Shown: positions 33,435-41,784 of the stretch, piece by piece
Layout of the letters: each line of letters begins with the position of its first letter
Numbering within the stretch: the first letter of the stretch is position 1
NCBI GenBank assembly: GCA_043744375.1
Contig: JAYTUU010000142.1
Span: 1-47,331 of the forward strand
Direction: 5' to 3'
Length of the DNA: 47,331 nt
Source: CAIYPH01 sp043744375
GTDB lineage: Bacteria > Pseudomonadota > Alphaproteobacteria > Acetobacterales > Acetobacteraceae
Position numbers and translations under genes: made by a program
The notes under the pieces: generated by a model
Told to the model about the DNA's origin: nothing
What the model saw: only the letters and a program-made list of their open reading frames with translations
The model's database searches: none

Positions 33435-34976
33435 TCAGCGCGGCGGTGCGCCGGGTCGGCGCATGAACAGGAGCAGGATCAGCGGTGGCACGATGATGAA
33501 GGTCATCATCAGGTAGTCATTGCTGAACGCGATTATTTGTGCCTCCCGCGTGATTATCGCGTCCAGCACCTCCGCGCCCAGTGTGGTCGCGGGGTTGAGG
33601 AAATGTCCGATGCCATCATGGTTTTGCAGGGCGCGGCTGAATGGCGTGATCCCTGCCGCGAGGTCGGCGTGCGAAATCTGGGTACTGCGCGCCAGCGTGA
33701 ACGAGGTGACAGACACGCCGATTGCCGCCCCGATATTGCGCGAGAGGTTCTGCATCGCGGCCGCGTCGCCGCGATATTGTGGGGGCAGGGTGGCGAAGGC
33801 GACCACGGTCATCGGGTTGAAGATGAAACCCATCGCGAAACCCTGGATCACCAACACCGTCACCATCTGCCGCTCGGACATGTCGGGCGACCAGGCGGAC
33901 ATGCTGTAGAGCGTCCAGCCGAGCAGCAGCAGCCCGAACGCCATCAGCTTGCGCTGGTCGAAATACCGCCCGCCGATCCGCCCGGCGATCAGCATGGCTA
34001 CCATCGTACCCGCCCCGCGCGGCGCCATCGCGGCGCCCGCGGTGGAGACGGGGTAGCCGGCGAGGTTTTGCAGGAATGGTGCCAGCAGCGAGGAACTCGC
34101 CATCATGATCGTGCCGGTGCAGAACATCATCGCGGCGGCGGCAACGAAATTGCGGTCCTGAAACAAGGCACGCGGCAGGAACGGTTTCTCCGCCAGACAC
34201 ATGTGCACGATGAACAGATACAGGCACAGCCCGGCCAGCACCGCCTCGATCAGGATCTCCTGGGCGTTGAACCAATCGACCGTCTGGCCGCGATCCAGCA
34301 GCATCTGCAGCGCACCGACGCCCAGCGCGAGCACGGCGAAGCCGATCCAGTCGAAGCGCAGCTCGGCGCGCGGCTGCGATTTCGGCATGAACAGCATCAA
34401 CCCGACGGTGGCGATGATACCGAACGGCAGGTTGACGTAGAACACCCAGCGCCAGTTGAACGCATCCGTCAGATAGCCGCCAAGCGTGGGCCCCATGATC
34501 GGGCCAACCATGATGCCGACCCCGAAAATCGCCATCGCCTGCGCCCGCTGCTCGAACGGATAGATGTCCAGCATCGTTGCCTGCGACAACGGCGCCAGAG
34601 CCGCCCCACAAACGCCCTGCAGAATGCGGAACACCACCATCTGCTCCAGCGTCTGCGCCGCTCCGCACATCATCGAGGTGATCGTGAAGCCGATGAGCGA
34701 GGCGATGAACAGGTTCTTCCGCCCGAAACGCTGCGCCATCCAGCCAACCGGCGCCGTCATGATGGCGGAGGCGATGACATAGGAGGTCAGCACCCAGGTC
34801 ACCTGGTCCATCGTCGTCGAAAGGCTGCCCTGCATATATGGCAGGGCCACGTTGGCGATGGTGGAGTCGAGGATCTGCATCAGCGTCGCAGTCATCGCGC
34901 AGCCGGTCAGCAGCGTCCGGTGCGGCACCTTCTCGCCGACAGCAACGCCAGCCGGCGTTTGCGTGGTCGCCGACAT
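33435..34976 (-). CDS. DHA2-family MFS exporter (EmrB/QacA type)
   Basis: 513 residues with about 14 hydrophobic segments. LDSTIANVALPYMQGSL is motif D1 of the DHA2 family, WMAQRFGRKN is motif A, and GPTLGGYLTDAFNWRWVFYVNLPFG is motif C with its following landmark. These are proton-driven exporters of drugs or organic compounds. No EmrA-type membrane-fusion gene is adjacent, so it may work alone. ATG 34976 matches the family N-terminus (MSATTQTPAG...); an upstream ATG at 35099 adds a basic, family-unlike stretch. Convergent with the sulfatase operon. Confidence 0.9.
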   Translation of the reverse strand: MSATTQTPAGVAVGEKVPHRTLLTGCAMTATLMQILDSTIANVALPYMQGSLSTTMDQVTWVLTSYVIASAIMTAPVGWMAQRFGRKNLFIASLIGFTITSMMCGAAQTLEQMVVFRILQGVCGAALAPLSQATMLDIYPFEQRAQAMAIFGVGIMVGPIMGPTLGGYLTDAFNWRWVFYVNLPFGIIATVGLMLFMPKSQPRAELRFDWIGFAVLALGVGALQMLLDRGQTVDWFNAQEILIEAVLAGLCLYLFIVHMCLAEKPFLPRALFQDRNFVAAAAMMFCTGTIMMASSSLLAPFLQNLAGYPVSTAGAAMAPRGAGTMVAMLIAGRIGGRYFDQRKLMAFGLLLLGWTLYSMSAWSPDMSERQMVTVLVIQGFAMGFIFNPMTVVAFATLPPQYRGDAAAMQNLSRNIGAAIGVSVTSFTLARSTQISHADLAAGITPFSRALQNHDGIGHFLNPATTLGAEVLDAIITREAQIIAFSNDYLMMTFIIVPPLILLLFMRRPGAPPR

Positions 34977-35169
34977 CCCTAGATCACGCCCATAGACGAG
35001 CCGAAACCGCCAAACCTTTGGTAAATCATGGCCATCATCGCCCCTGCATCCGCGGCGGTGCACCCACTCATACCACCGCCGGCAACTTCTATGCGCCATG
35101 AAGGCACAGGCGGCAATCTAAGCAGAGATTCGCAGGTTGGCCAACGGAAGGGCGTGCGTTTGCAGCGAC

Positions 35170-35237
35170 GGCAAGCGCGCCTCCGGGGTTCAAGGGCCAG
35201 TGGCCCTTGGAACCCCGGACTGCTCGCGGCTGGACAG
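35170..35237 (+). repeat. dispersed GC-rich palindromic repeat, copy B
   Basis: A near-perfect stem (35183-35218): CCGGGGTTCAAGGGCC pairs with GGCCCTTGGAACCCCGG across a 3-nt loop, with one bulged G. The head GGCAAGCGCGCCTCCGG is identical, inverted, to the end of copy D; the tail CTCGCGGCTGGAC is shared with copy A. Confidence 0.85.
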
Positions 35238-35343
35238 ACGGCCTTCGGGTGCGCACAAGCGATCTCGCCGCATTCACTGGCGAAGCCCAAACTGCCGCGC
35301 GATCGCAATGCGGTCCGGGATGTCGATTGCCTGCGGCGCAAGA

Positions 35344-35395
35344 AGTCGGGGGGATCAAAGGGGCGTGCCCCTTTGCCGCCGGAGGCGCGCTTGCC
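35344..35395 (-). repeat. dispersed GC-rich palindromic repeat, copy D
   Basis: AAAGGGGC-GT-GCCCCTTT (35357-35374) is a perfect 8-bp hairpin. The reverse complement matches copy C closely, and its 17-nt outer end (35379-35395) is the exact inverse of the start of copy B, making B and D an inverted pair. Confidence 0.85.
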
Positions 35396-35432
35396 TTCTC
35401 TGGATGCCGTGGCGGAGCCGATCGGACTCTGC

Positions 35433-37049
35433 TCAGCCGACCTTGTTGATCGCCCATTTGACCTGCTGGTCTCCATCCGGATAGCCGGTCAGGACGATCT
35501 GGTCGGTCTTTCGCGGTTCGGGGCCGCCGAGATAGATGCTCTCCTCCAGCGTCATGATCGCCCCCTCCGCGCGCAGCCGCCAGCCATTGCCGCTGGGCAG
35601 GCGCAGCAGCGCGGTCTCGCCATCCTGCTGGATCGAGGCATCGACACCGGGATGCAGATGGAAGCGCACCGTATAGGCCTGCGGCGTGTCGGCTTCGACG
35701 ACATCCTCGCCGCGAATATCGTCGCCGCTTTCGGACATATAGAGCCGGCGCCGATGCACCGCGCCGAACGGCTTGCGGTAGCCGTCATGGCTGGCTTCGA
35801 GCCAATGCGCGCCGCTGGCCTCCTGGCGCTGCATATCGACCCGCTCCGGCCGGCGGCCAAGACCGCTCGGCTTCAACTCGGAGGAGTTGGTGTCGGTGAT
35901 CACGAGGGTGGAATGCGCGGCGGTGGCGCGGCTGGCATCGTGCCATAGGCCAGTGGCCGCCGGCGCGCCGCCGCAGTTCACGATCAGCCGTTCGCGCCCG
36001 ATCGACAATTCGAAGGAGAGCGTGCCGGCATGGGCGAAGCGGTCGAGCTTCGGGGCAGGCGGCGCGCCGCAATCCATGATCAGCACGCTGCGCCCGGCCT
36101 GCAGCCGCTGGAAGCCGCCATCATTCATCGCGTTCGGGCCGCGCACGGTCCGCCCGGCCTGGCCGAGCACGAGGTCGATCAGCGCCGCGTTGTCCTCCTT
36201 GGTGCCGTTGAACAGCGCGAGGCCGCCATCGGCGTGGCGCAGCGCGCGCAAGGCCGGGGCGACGCGCTCGATGGCCGGGGTCAGGCTGGATGGCGGGGTG
36301 GCCTGCGCCGCCTGGAGCAGCGCGCGGATTTCGGTAAGGTCCTGCAACACCACGAGAAGCTGGGCCGGGCTGCGCTCGCAATGGCAGCCATCGGGCAAAA
36401 TCTGGCGGTCGATCTCCTGCGGCAGGATACGCAGAGCGCGGTTGAGGAAAGCGCCATGCTCGGGCAGCGCGACGGCGGCGGCGATCAGGCCCTTGATGGC
36501 AGTCAGCGCGCGGGCATCGAGTTCCTCGGTCGGCAGGGAGGCGGCAAGGGCGCGGGCGTCCGCGACGAGGCGGGCCATCAGCGTCTGCCGGAAGGCGTCA
36601 TCGGCGGAGGCGGCGAAGAAATCATAGTGGCCGAGCCAGGCGGCAATGCGCGCGCCGGCGACATCGGGCCGCTGCGAGATCGGGTCGGGCGCGGGCTCGG
36701 CGATCCATTCGGCAACCAGCGCGCGGGCGCGGATACGGGCGGCGTCGGTGCCGAGGGCGCGCAGGTCGCGCAGCCAGGTGAACCCATGGGCGAGGGCGCG
36801 CAGCATCGGGACGGCGGCCGGATTGGTGAAGGCACCGGGCTGGAGAGTGGCGCGCAGGCCACTGAACTCAAGCTCGCCACGCAGCAGGGCGGTGCCGCGG
36901 AGGTCGTCGCCGGTCCACGGGTCCCGCACCGGTTGGGCGGGGGCGTCGGGGATGCGCGCCATGGTCAGGCTCGGCAGGCGCGCGATGCGGCGTTTGAGGT
37001 CGCGCACCCAGGCGGCCGGGCGCGGCGGGATCAGCCGGGGCGGAAGCAT
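35433..37049 (-). CDS. heparinase II/III family protein
   Basis: 538 residues. The N-terminal two-thirds is an alpha/alpha-toroid-like helical region (RALAHGFTWLRDLRALGTDAARIRARALVAEWI), and the C-terminal Heparinase_II_III domain begins near 325 (GGFQRLQAGRSVLIMDCG) with HDASRATAAHSTLVITDTNSSE, where the conserved His lies. There is no signal peptide. Alphaproteobacteria commonly keep this gene next to rsmB and purH; its substrate there is unproven. It overlaps the rpe stop by 19 nt, so the two are coupled. The usual downstream purH is absent; a repeat-rich gap and an exporter follow instead. Confidence 0.88.
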   Translation of the reverse strand: MLPPRLIPPRPAAWVRDLKRRIARLPSLTMARIPDAPAQPVRDPWTGDDLRGTALLRGELEFSGLRATLQPGAFTNPAAVPMLRALAHGFTWLRDLRALGTDAARIRARALVAEWIAEPAPDPISQRPDVAGARIAAWLGHYDFFAASADDAFRQTLMARLVADARALAASLPTEELDARALTAIKGLIAAAVALPEHGAFLNRALRILPQEIDRQILPDGCHCERSPAQLLVVLQDLTEIRALLQAAQATPPSSLTPAIERVAPALRALRHADGGLALFNGTKEDNAALIDLVLGQAGRTVRGPNAMNDGGFQRLQAGRSVLIMDCGAPPAPKLDRFAHAGTLSFELSIGRERLIVNCGGAPAATGLWHDASRATAAHSTLVITDTNSSELKPSGLGRRPERVDMQRQEASGAHWLEASHDGYRKPFGAVHRRRLYMSESGDDIRGEDVVEADTPQAYTVRFHLHPGVDASIQQDGETALLRLPSGNGWRLRAEGAIMTLEESIYLGGPEPRKTDQIVLTGYPDGDQQVKWAINKVG

Positions 37050-37729
37050 GCGGCCCTCCGCAAGTCGGCGATGGCGGCAGCGTAGTCGGGGGCGGCGAAC
37101 ACCGCGGTGCCGGCAACCAGCGTATCAGCGCCGGCCGCGATCGCGCGCGGTGCGGTGGCCGCGGTGATCCCACCATCGACCTGGAGGGCGATCGCCCGGC
37201 CGCTGGCATCGATCATGCGCCGCACGGCGGCGATCTTGGCGAGTTGGCTCTCCAGAAAGGTCTGGCCGCCGAAGCCGGGATTGACGGTCATCACCATGAC
37301 GATGTCCACGAGGTCGATCACCCAGGCAATCGCCTCGGGCGGGGTCGCGGGGTTCAGCACCACACCGGCCTTGCAGCCGAGACGGCCGATGGCCTGGAGC
37401 GTGCGGTGCAAATGTGGGCCAGCCTCGGGATGCACGCTGATATGGTCGGCGCCGGCATCGGCGAACGCGGCGAGGTAGGGGTCAACCGGGGCGATCATCA
37501 GATGCACGTCAAAGGGCAGGCGCGTGTGCCGCCGCAGCGCGGCGATGACCGGCGGGCCGAAGCTGATATTGGGCGCGAAATGCCCGTCCATGACGTCCAG
37601 ATGCAGCCAATCCGCGCCGGCCGCCGCCACGGCGTCGATCTCGGCACCCAGCCGCGCGAAATCGGCGGCCAGGAGGCTGGGCGCGATCGTGATCCGCTTT
37701 TCTTCTGACATGGGCGGGTCGCTGGGCAT
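37031..37729 (-). CDS. rpe: ribulose-phosphate 3-epimerase
   Basis: 232 residues, TIM barrel. ITIAPSLLAADFARLGAEI (about 12-30) and WLHLDVMDGHFAPNISFGP (about 41-59) contain the metal and catalytic residues; MVMTVNPGFGGQTF (about 145-158) and LQVDGGITAAT (about 182-192) complete the phosphate and metal sites. It interconverts ribulose-5-P and xylulose-5-P in the pentose phosphate or Calvin route. Start at 37729 or the in-frame ATG at 37711; neither has a strong ribosome site. It lies between rsmB and the heparinase gene. Confidence 0.93.
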   Translation of the reverse strand: MPSDPPMSEEKRITIAPSLLAADFARLGAEIDAVAAAGADWLHLDVMDGHFAPNISFGPPVIAALRRHTRLPFDVHLMIAPVDPYLAAFADAGADHISVHPEAGPHLHRTLQAIGRLGCKAGVVLNPATPPEAIAWVIDLVDIVMVMTVNPGFGGQTFLESQLAKIAAVRRMIDASGRAIALQVDGGITAATAPRAIAAGADTLVAGTAVFAAPDYAAAIADLRRAACFRPG

Positions 37730-37803
37730 CCGACCGTTCTAGAGAAGTGGTGCCGTTGCGCACAAGGGTCTAGGGGCTCGCGCGGTTGCGGGCGCGGGGC
37801 GCA

Positions 37804-39042
37804 TCACCGGCGTACCGCACGGGCGATGAAAAACCCGTCCATCCCGCCCCGCTCCGGCCAGAGCGCCGGCGAGGTGCGCAGATCGCCGCCGCCCGTCAGG
37901 GCCTCCGGCATGCCCGCGGCCTCGGCGGGGCTGAAGGGGACGGCACGCAGCGGGAGCCGGGCGAGGGCGGCGGCGAAACGCTCCTCGCCCTCGGCGCGTT
38001 GCAGCGAGCAGACGGCATAGATCAGCCGTCCGCCAGGCCGCAGCATGGCGGCGGCAGCGTCGATCAACCGATCCTGCTGCACGGTCAGCGCGGCGATGTC
38101 CTGCGGGCGCTTGAGATACGGCACGTCCGGATGGCGGCGGATGGTGCCGGTGGCACTGCATGGCGCATCCAGCAGCACCGCGTCGAGCGCAGCGGGCGGG
38201 TGCCAAAGGGCGGCATCGGCCGCGACCGTCTCGGCGGCGAGACCGAGGCGGGCGAGATTCTCGCGCAATCGTGCGAGACGGCCGGGATCGCGTTCGACCG
38301 CCGTCACGGTGGCGCCGGTGGCGGCAAGCTGGGCGGTCTTGCCGCCGGGCGCAGCACAGAGATCGGCGACCCGCTCGCCAGGCTGGGCCGCGAGCAGCCG
38401 CGCCGGCATGGCGGCGGCGGCGTCCTGCACCCAGAACGCTCCTGCTTCGAAACCGGCCAACTCGGTCACCCGCGTGCCGGCCGGGTAGCGCCACGACCCC
38501 GTCGGCAATTCCTTGCCACCATCGGGTGCGACCGCGCCGGGGCGCAGGGTGAGATCCAGGGGCGCCTCATGCAGATGGGCGGTCGCGATCGCCCGCGCGT
38601 CGGGTTTCCAGGCCGTCCAGAGCCATGACGGCGTGTCCAATCTGGGGCCGTCGAGACCCTCCAGCGCCGCCGCCCCGCCGGCCGCGACACGACGCAGCAC
38701 GGCGTTGACCAGCTTGCAGAACGGCGCCAGGCCGCGCGCCCGCGCCAACCCCACGGCGGTCGCAACCGCCGCATGGGCCGGCGTGTCGAGCAGCAGCAGA
38801 CCAGCCGCGCCGATGCGCAGCACATGGCGCACTGGAATTGGTGGCGCCTTGGCGAGGAATGGCTCCAGCACCGCGTCGAGCGTGCCCATCCGGCGCAACA
38901 CCGCCGCCGCCAGCCGATGTCCGGCGGCACGATCCCGTGCGTCGGCCTTCGGCAATGCGGCCAGCGCGTCATCCAGGGTACGGTGGCGGTCGAGCACGGC
39001 GCCCAGCAGATCGAAAGCCGCTTCGCGCGTCGGGTCGCTCAT
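37804..39042 (-). CDS. rsmB: 16S rRNA (cytosine-967-C5)-methyltransferase RsmB
   Basis: 412 residues: an N-terminal NusB-like RNA-binding domain (1-130; MSDPTREAAFDLLGAVLDRHRTLDDAL) and a C-terminal SAM-dependent domain with DLCAAPGGKTAQLA, the DAPCSATGTIRRHPDVPY motif and the VCSL motif. The cysteines of the last two are the paired Cys of RNA m5C methyltransferases. ATG 39042 is chosen from the domain start; the frame continues far upstream through the tRNA gene as a non-coding shadow. It precedes rpe in the same direction. Confidence 0.92.
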   Translation of the reverse strand: MSDPTREAAFDLLGAVLDRHRTLDDALAALPKADARDRAAGHRLAAAVLRRMGTLDAVLEPFLAKAPPIPVRHVLRIGAAGLLLLDTPAHAAVATAVGLARARGLAPFCKLVNAVLRRVAAGGAAALEGLDGPRLDTPSWLWTAWKPDARAIATAHLHEAPLDLTLRPGAVAPDGGKELPTGSWRYPAGTRVTELAGFEAGAFWVQDAAAAMPARLLAAQPGERVADLCAAPGGKTAQLAATGATVTAVERDPGRLARLRENLARLGLAAETVAADAALWHPPAALDAVLLDAPCSATGTIRRHPDVPYLKRPQDIAALTVQQDRLIDAAAAMLRPGGRLIYAVCSLQRAEGEERFAAALARLPLRAVPFSPAEAAGMPEALTGGGDLRTSPALWPERGGMDGFFIARAVRR

Positions 39043-39078
39043 ATTGAGATGTCCAGGCGGAAAAATCCGGAAAATGCC

Positions 39079-39174
39079 GCGTGGAACGGTGGTGGAGCTG
39101 AGGGGAATCGAACCCCTGACCTCCTCATTGCGAACGAGGCGCTCTCCCAACTGAGCTACAGCCCCGTTCCACGC
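39079..39174 (-). other. inverted repeat flanking the tRNA-Ala gene
   Basis: GCGTGGAACGG (39079-39089) and its exact reverse complement (39164-39174) bracket the tRNA, so leader and trailer of the precursor can pair by about 9 bp beyond the acceptor stem. Inverted, not direct, so not an integration scar. Confidence 0.8.
39090..39165 (-). tRNA. tRNA-Ala (anticodon CGC)
   Basis: Full cloverleaf, 76 nt including encoded CCA. Acceptor GGGGCTG/CAGCTCC with one G-T pair, D-arm GCTCAGTTGGGAGAGC, anticodon stem CCTCG/TGAGG with loop TTCGCAA (anticodon CGC, reads GCG), T-arm AGGGG-TTCGATT-CCCCT, discriminator A. Mature 5' end at 39165, CCA at 39090-39092. It lies just upstream of rsmB on the same strand. 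Confidence 0.97.
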
Positions 39175-39228
39175 TTGATCGGCGGCCCCATGCGCGGGCC
39201 GCTGAGCCGGGGGGACATCGCGTACGCC

Positions 39229-39258
39229 CGGCGCCAAGTCAAGCGGCGCCAAGTCAAG
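39229..39258. repeat. 15-bp perfect tandem duplication
   Basis: Two exact copies of CGGCGCCAAGTCAAG lie between the tRNA and the serine hydrolase gene. Likely replication slippage; no function visible. Confidence 0.9.
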
Positions 39259-39342
39259 CACGGGGACAGCGAGCAAGATTCCGCCGTCTTGCCGAGCCGG
39301 GCAATCCGGTTGATCCTCCGCGCAACAAACCTGGAGGATGCC

Positions 39343-40464
39343 ATGTCCGCTTTTCCGCTCCCCACGACCGATCTTGCCGCGGCCGGTCTTAACCCCGCCC
39401 CAATCGGCCGATTGACGGCGTTGATCGCGCGTCACATCGCCGATGGCCGCTATCCCGGCGCGCAGATCGCCATCGCCCGGCACGGCAAACTCGCGCATTT
39501 CCAGACTTTTGGTGTCGCAGCCGCCGGCAAGCCGGCGACGGACGACAATGTGTGGCTGCTGTTCTCCAACACCAAGGTCGTCACCGCCGCCGCGCTGTGG
39601 GTGCTGGCCGAGCAGGGCGCGTTTCGCTTCACCGACCGGGTCAGCGATCATGTTCCGGAGTTCGCCCGCAACGGCAAGCAGGACGTCACCATCCTCGATG
39701 TGATGACCCATCGCGGCGGGTTCCCGAATGCGGTGGTGACGTCGAAATGCTGGGAAGATCATGCGCTGCTGCGCGAGACGGTCAGCAACTTCTCGCTCGA
39801 ATTCACCCCGGGGTCGCGCCTGTTCTATCACGGCGCGTCGGCCCATTGGACGGCCGGGGTGTTGATCGAGGCGTTGACCGGCCAGGATTTCCGCAAGGTG
39901 ATCCGCGAGATGGTGATCGCGCCGATGGGGCTGGAGAACGAGATCGTCATCGGCATGACCAGCAAGACGCAACTCGGCCGCGCCGCCGACATGCATGAGC
40001 CGATCGAGGGCGGCGTCAAGCCGATCGCCGACAACAACACGGCCGCCTTCCGCAAGGCCGGCGTGCCCGGCGGCGGCGGCTATGCGACCGCGCGCGGCAT
40101 GGCGGCGTTCTATCAGATGATGGCCAATGATGGCGTGCTGGCCGGCAAGCGCGTCGTCTCGCAGCGCGTGCTGCAATACGCGATCCGCAACTGGACCGGC
40201 GATATGGTGGACGGCTACATGGACATGCCGATGCATCGCGGCATCGGCCCGCATTTGCGCGGCACCACACCGACCATTCGCGGCCTCGGCAGCTTCGCCT
40301 CGCCGCGCACATTCGGGCATGGCGGCGCGGGCAATTCCTACTGCTGGGCCGACCCCGATTCGGGCGTGTCGTTCGCCTATCTGACGAATTGCCGCATCCC
40401 CGACCCCTGGCACAGCCTGCGGCTGGACCTGGTGTCGAATTTCGTGCATTCGGCGATCGAATAA
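39343..40464 (+). CDS. beta-lactamase-family serine hydrolase (class C/esterase type)
   Basis: 373 residues. S-x-x-K nucleophile motif SNTK in LLFSNTKVVTAAALWVLAEQG (about residues 70-73), the Tyr motif YHGASAHW (about 165) and the third motif FGHGGAGNS (HGG replacing KTG) near 326. These are penicillin-binding-protein-like hydrolases that often act as esterases or on small amides rather than on antibiotics. No signal peptide is evident, so cytoplasmic. ATG 39343 has GGAGGATGCC before it; the long upstream open frame crosses the tRNA and is not coding. It lies 156 nt upstream of the PotD-type importer operon. Confidence 0.9.
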   Translation: MSAFPLPTTDLAAAGLNPAPIGRLTALIARHIADGRYPGAQIAIARHGKLAHFQTFGVAAAGKPATDDNVWLLFSNTKVVTAAALWVLAEQGAFRFTDRVSDHVPEFARNGKQDVTILDVMTHRGGFPNAVVTSKCWEDHALLRETVSNFSLEFTPGSRLFYHGASAHWTAGVLIEALTGQDFRKVIREMVIAPMGLENEIVIGMTSKTQLGRAADMHEPIEGGVKPIADNNTAAFRKAGVPGGGGYATARGMAAFYQMMANDGVLAGKRVVSQRVLQYAIRNWTGDMVDGYMDMPMHRGIGPHLRGTTPTIRGLGSFASPRTFGHGGAGNSYCWADPDSGVSFAYLTNCRIPDPWHSLRLDLVSNFVHSAIE

Positions 40465-40620
40465 TCCGCCTTTTTCGCGGGCGGTTGCCTCCAGATTAGG
40501 CAGGACCGGCAGCGACACCCCGTGGATTTACGCGATTCTTTCATGATCGGGCCGCGGCCCGGTATGTGCTATGATCTGTCGTCTTGAGTCTGGCACACAA
40601 CAATCGAGGGAGACAAAATC

Positions 40621-41784
40621 ATGACTGACCCGACGAAAGCCGCCGAAGCGACGATGCGCGCCGTGCGCGGTTTTACCCGCCGAACGCTGCTTGCACGCTC
40701 CGCCGCCATCGGCACCGCCGCCGCGATGGGCCCGTGGGTGGTGAAGGACGCGCTGTCCTCCTCCGGCAGCATCAACCTGCTGAACTGGGACGATGAACTG
40801 CCCAACCCGGTGATCCCGACATTCGAGAAGAAAACCGGCATCAAGGTGAACACCACCTCCTTCAGCCAGAACGAGGAGCAGATCAACAAGCTGCAGGCGA
40901 CCAGCGGCGCCGGGTTCGACCTGTGCCAGCCGACCGCCAACCTCGCCACGCCCTATCGCGACCTCGAAGTCTTCCAGCCGCTCGATCCCAAGCGCATGAA
41001 CCTCGACGGGCTGCTGCCGGCCTTCGTCGCGACCTCGGTGAAGCTCTGGACCTGGGACGGCAAGCTCTACCACGTGCCGCATACCTGGGGCAGCGAAGCG
41101 ATCTCGTGGCGCACCGATCTGGTGACGCTCGACTACAAGACCCTGTCCTACGGCACGCTGTGGGAAGATCGTTTCCGTGGCAAAGTGCAGGGCCGGCCGC
41201 ATTCGCTGATGCTGGGCATGGGCCTGTGGATGGATGCCACTGGCAAGCTGCCGTCCAACCGCATGCTCGATGCCTTCAAGGACGAAGCCACCTTCAAGAA
41301 AATCTACGACCAGATCCTGCCCTTCGCGATCTCCAAGAAGCCTTGGATCAAGCAGTTCTGGGACAGCGCCGACAACACCAAGTCCGGCCTGCTGGAGAAC
41401 GGCGTCGTCATCGGACAAACCTGGGACGGCCCGCCGCTGAGCCTGAAGAAGCAGGGCAAGGCGGTCTCCTACATGGCGCCGCAGGAAGGCGCGATCACCT
41501 GGCTCGACGGCTGGTCGATGCCGAAGGCCGCGAAGAACATCGATCAGGCCTATGAGTGGCTGAAATTCGTCCACTCGCCCGAAGGCTCGGCGATGGTCGC
41601 CGAAGGGTCCGGCTACAATCCGGTCGCCAAGGGGGCGGACGACCTGCTCTCGCCGGCGGCGAAGAAGAACTTCAGCGAAGCCTATCCCGACGACGCGCTT
41701 GCCCGCATCTGGCCGCGCCCGTCCGAGCCCTCGTGGTTCGCCGAGCTGCGCAACCAGTACGCCGAGAAGTTCAAGGCGGCATGA
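40621..41784 (+). CDS. PotD-type ABC substrate-binding protein, Tat-exported
   Basis: 387 residues. GFTRRTLLARSAAIGTAAAM is a twin-arginine signal. The mature start SINLLNWDDELPNPVIPTFEKKTGIKVNTTSFSQNEE is the spermidine/putrescine-binding family pattern, with DGWSMPKAAKNIDQAYEWLKFVHSPE near the C-terminus. Periplasmic; captures a polyamine-like or other small organic cation or acid. GAGGGAG precedes ATG 40621. Its stop overlaps the ATPase start (ATGA). First of four genes for a complete importer. Confidence 0.9.
   Translation: MTDPTKAAEATMRAVRGFTRRTLLARSAAIGTAAAMGPWVVKDALSSSGSINLLNWDDELPNPVIPTFEKKTGIKVNTTSFSQNEEQINKLQATSGAGFDLCQPTANLATPYRDLEVFQPLDPKRMNLDGLLPAFVATSVKLWTWDGKLYHVPHTWGSEAISWRTDLVTLDYKTLSYGTLWEDRFRGKVQGRPHSLMLGMGLWMDATGKLPSNRMLDAFKDEATFKKIYDQILPFAISKKPWIKQFWDSADNTKSGLLENGVVIGQTWDGPPLSLKKQGKAVSYMAPQEGAITWLDGWSMPKAAKNIDQAYEWLKFVHSPEGSAMVAEGSGYNPVAKGADDLLSPAAKKNFSEAYPDDALARIWPRPSEPSWFAELRNQYAEKFKAA

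Larger units (their letters stand above)
34977..35432. other. 456-nt non-coding region with inverted repeat pair
   Basis: No gene is supported here. Short frames on both strands have no family-like sequence. It contains repeat copies B and D in opposite orientation, about 106 nt apart, and otherwise only the upstream region of the exporter gene. It separates that gene from the heparinase/rpe/rsmB run. Confidence 0.7.

Noticed and set aside
39079..39174. tRNA-Ala flanks as a mobile-element attachment site
   Set aside because: The flanking repeats are inverted rather than direct, the tRNA is intact, and no integrase gene is nearby.
38773..39342. Long upstream extension of the serine hydrolase frame
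   Set aside because: It crosses the tRNA-Ala gene and overlaps rsmB on the other strand; a good ribosome site and the family N-terminus support ATG 39343.
39043..40518. Long upstream extension of the rsmB frame
   Set aside because: It runs through the tRNA and antisense to the serine hydrolase; the NusB-like domain starts at 39042.
40540..40620. A sigma-70 promoter upstream of the PotD-type gene (TATGAT near 40569)
   Set aside because: No acceptable -35 element was found at the right distance, so it is not listed as a feature.
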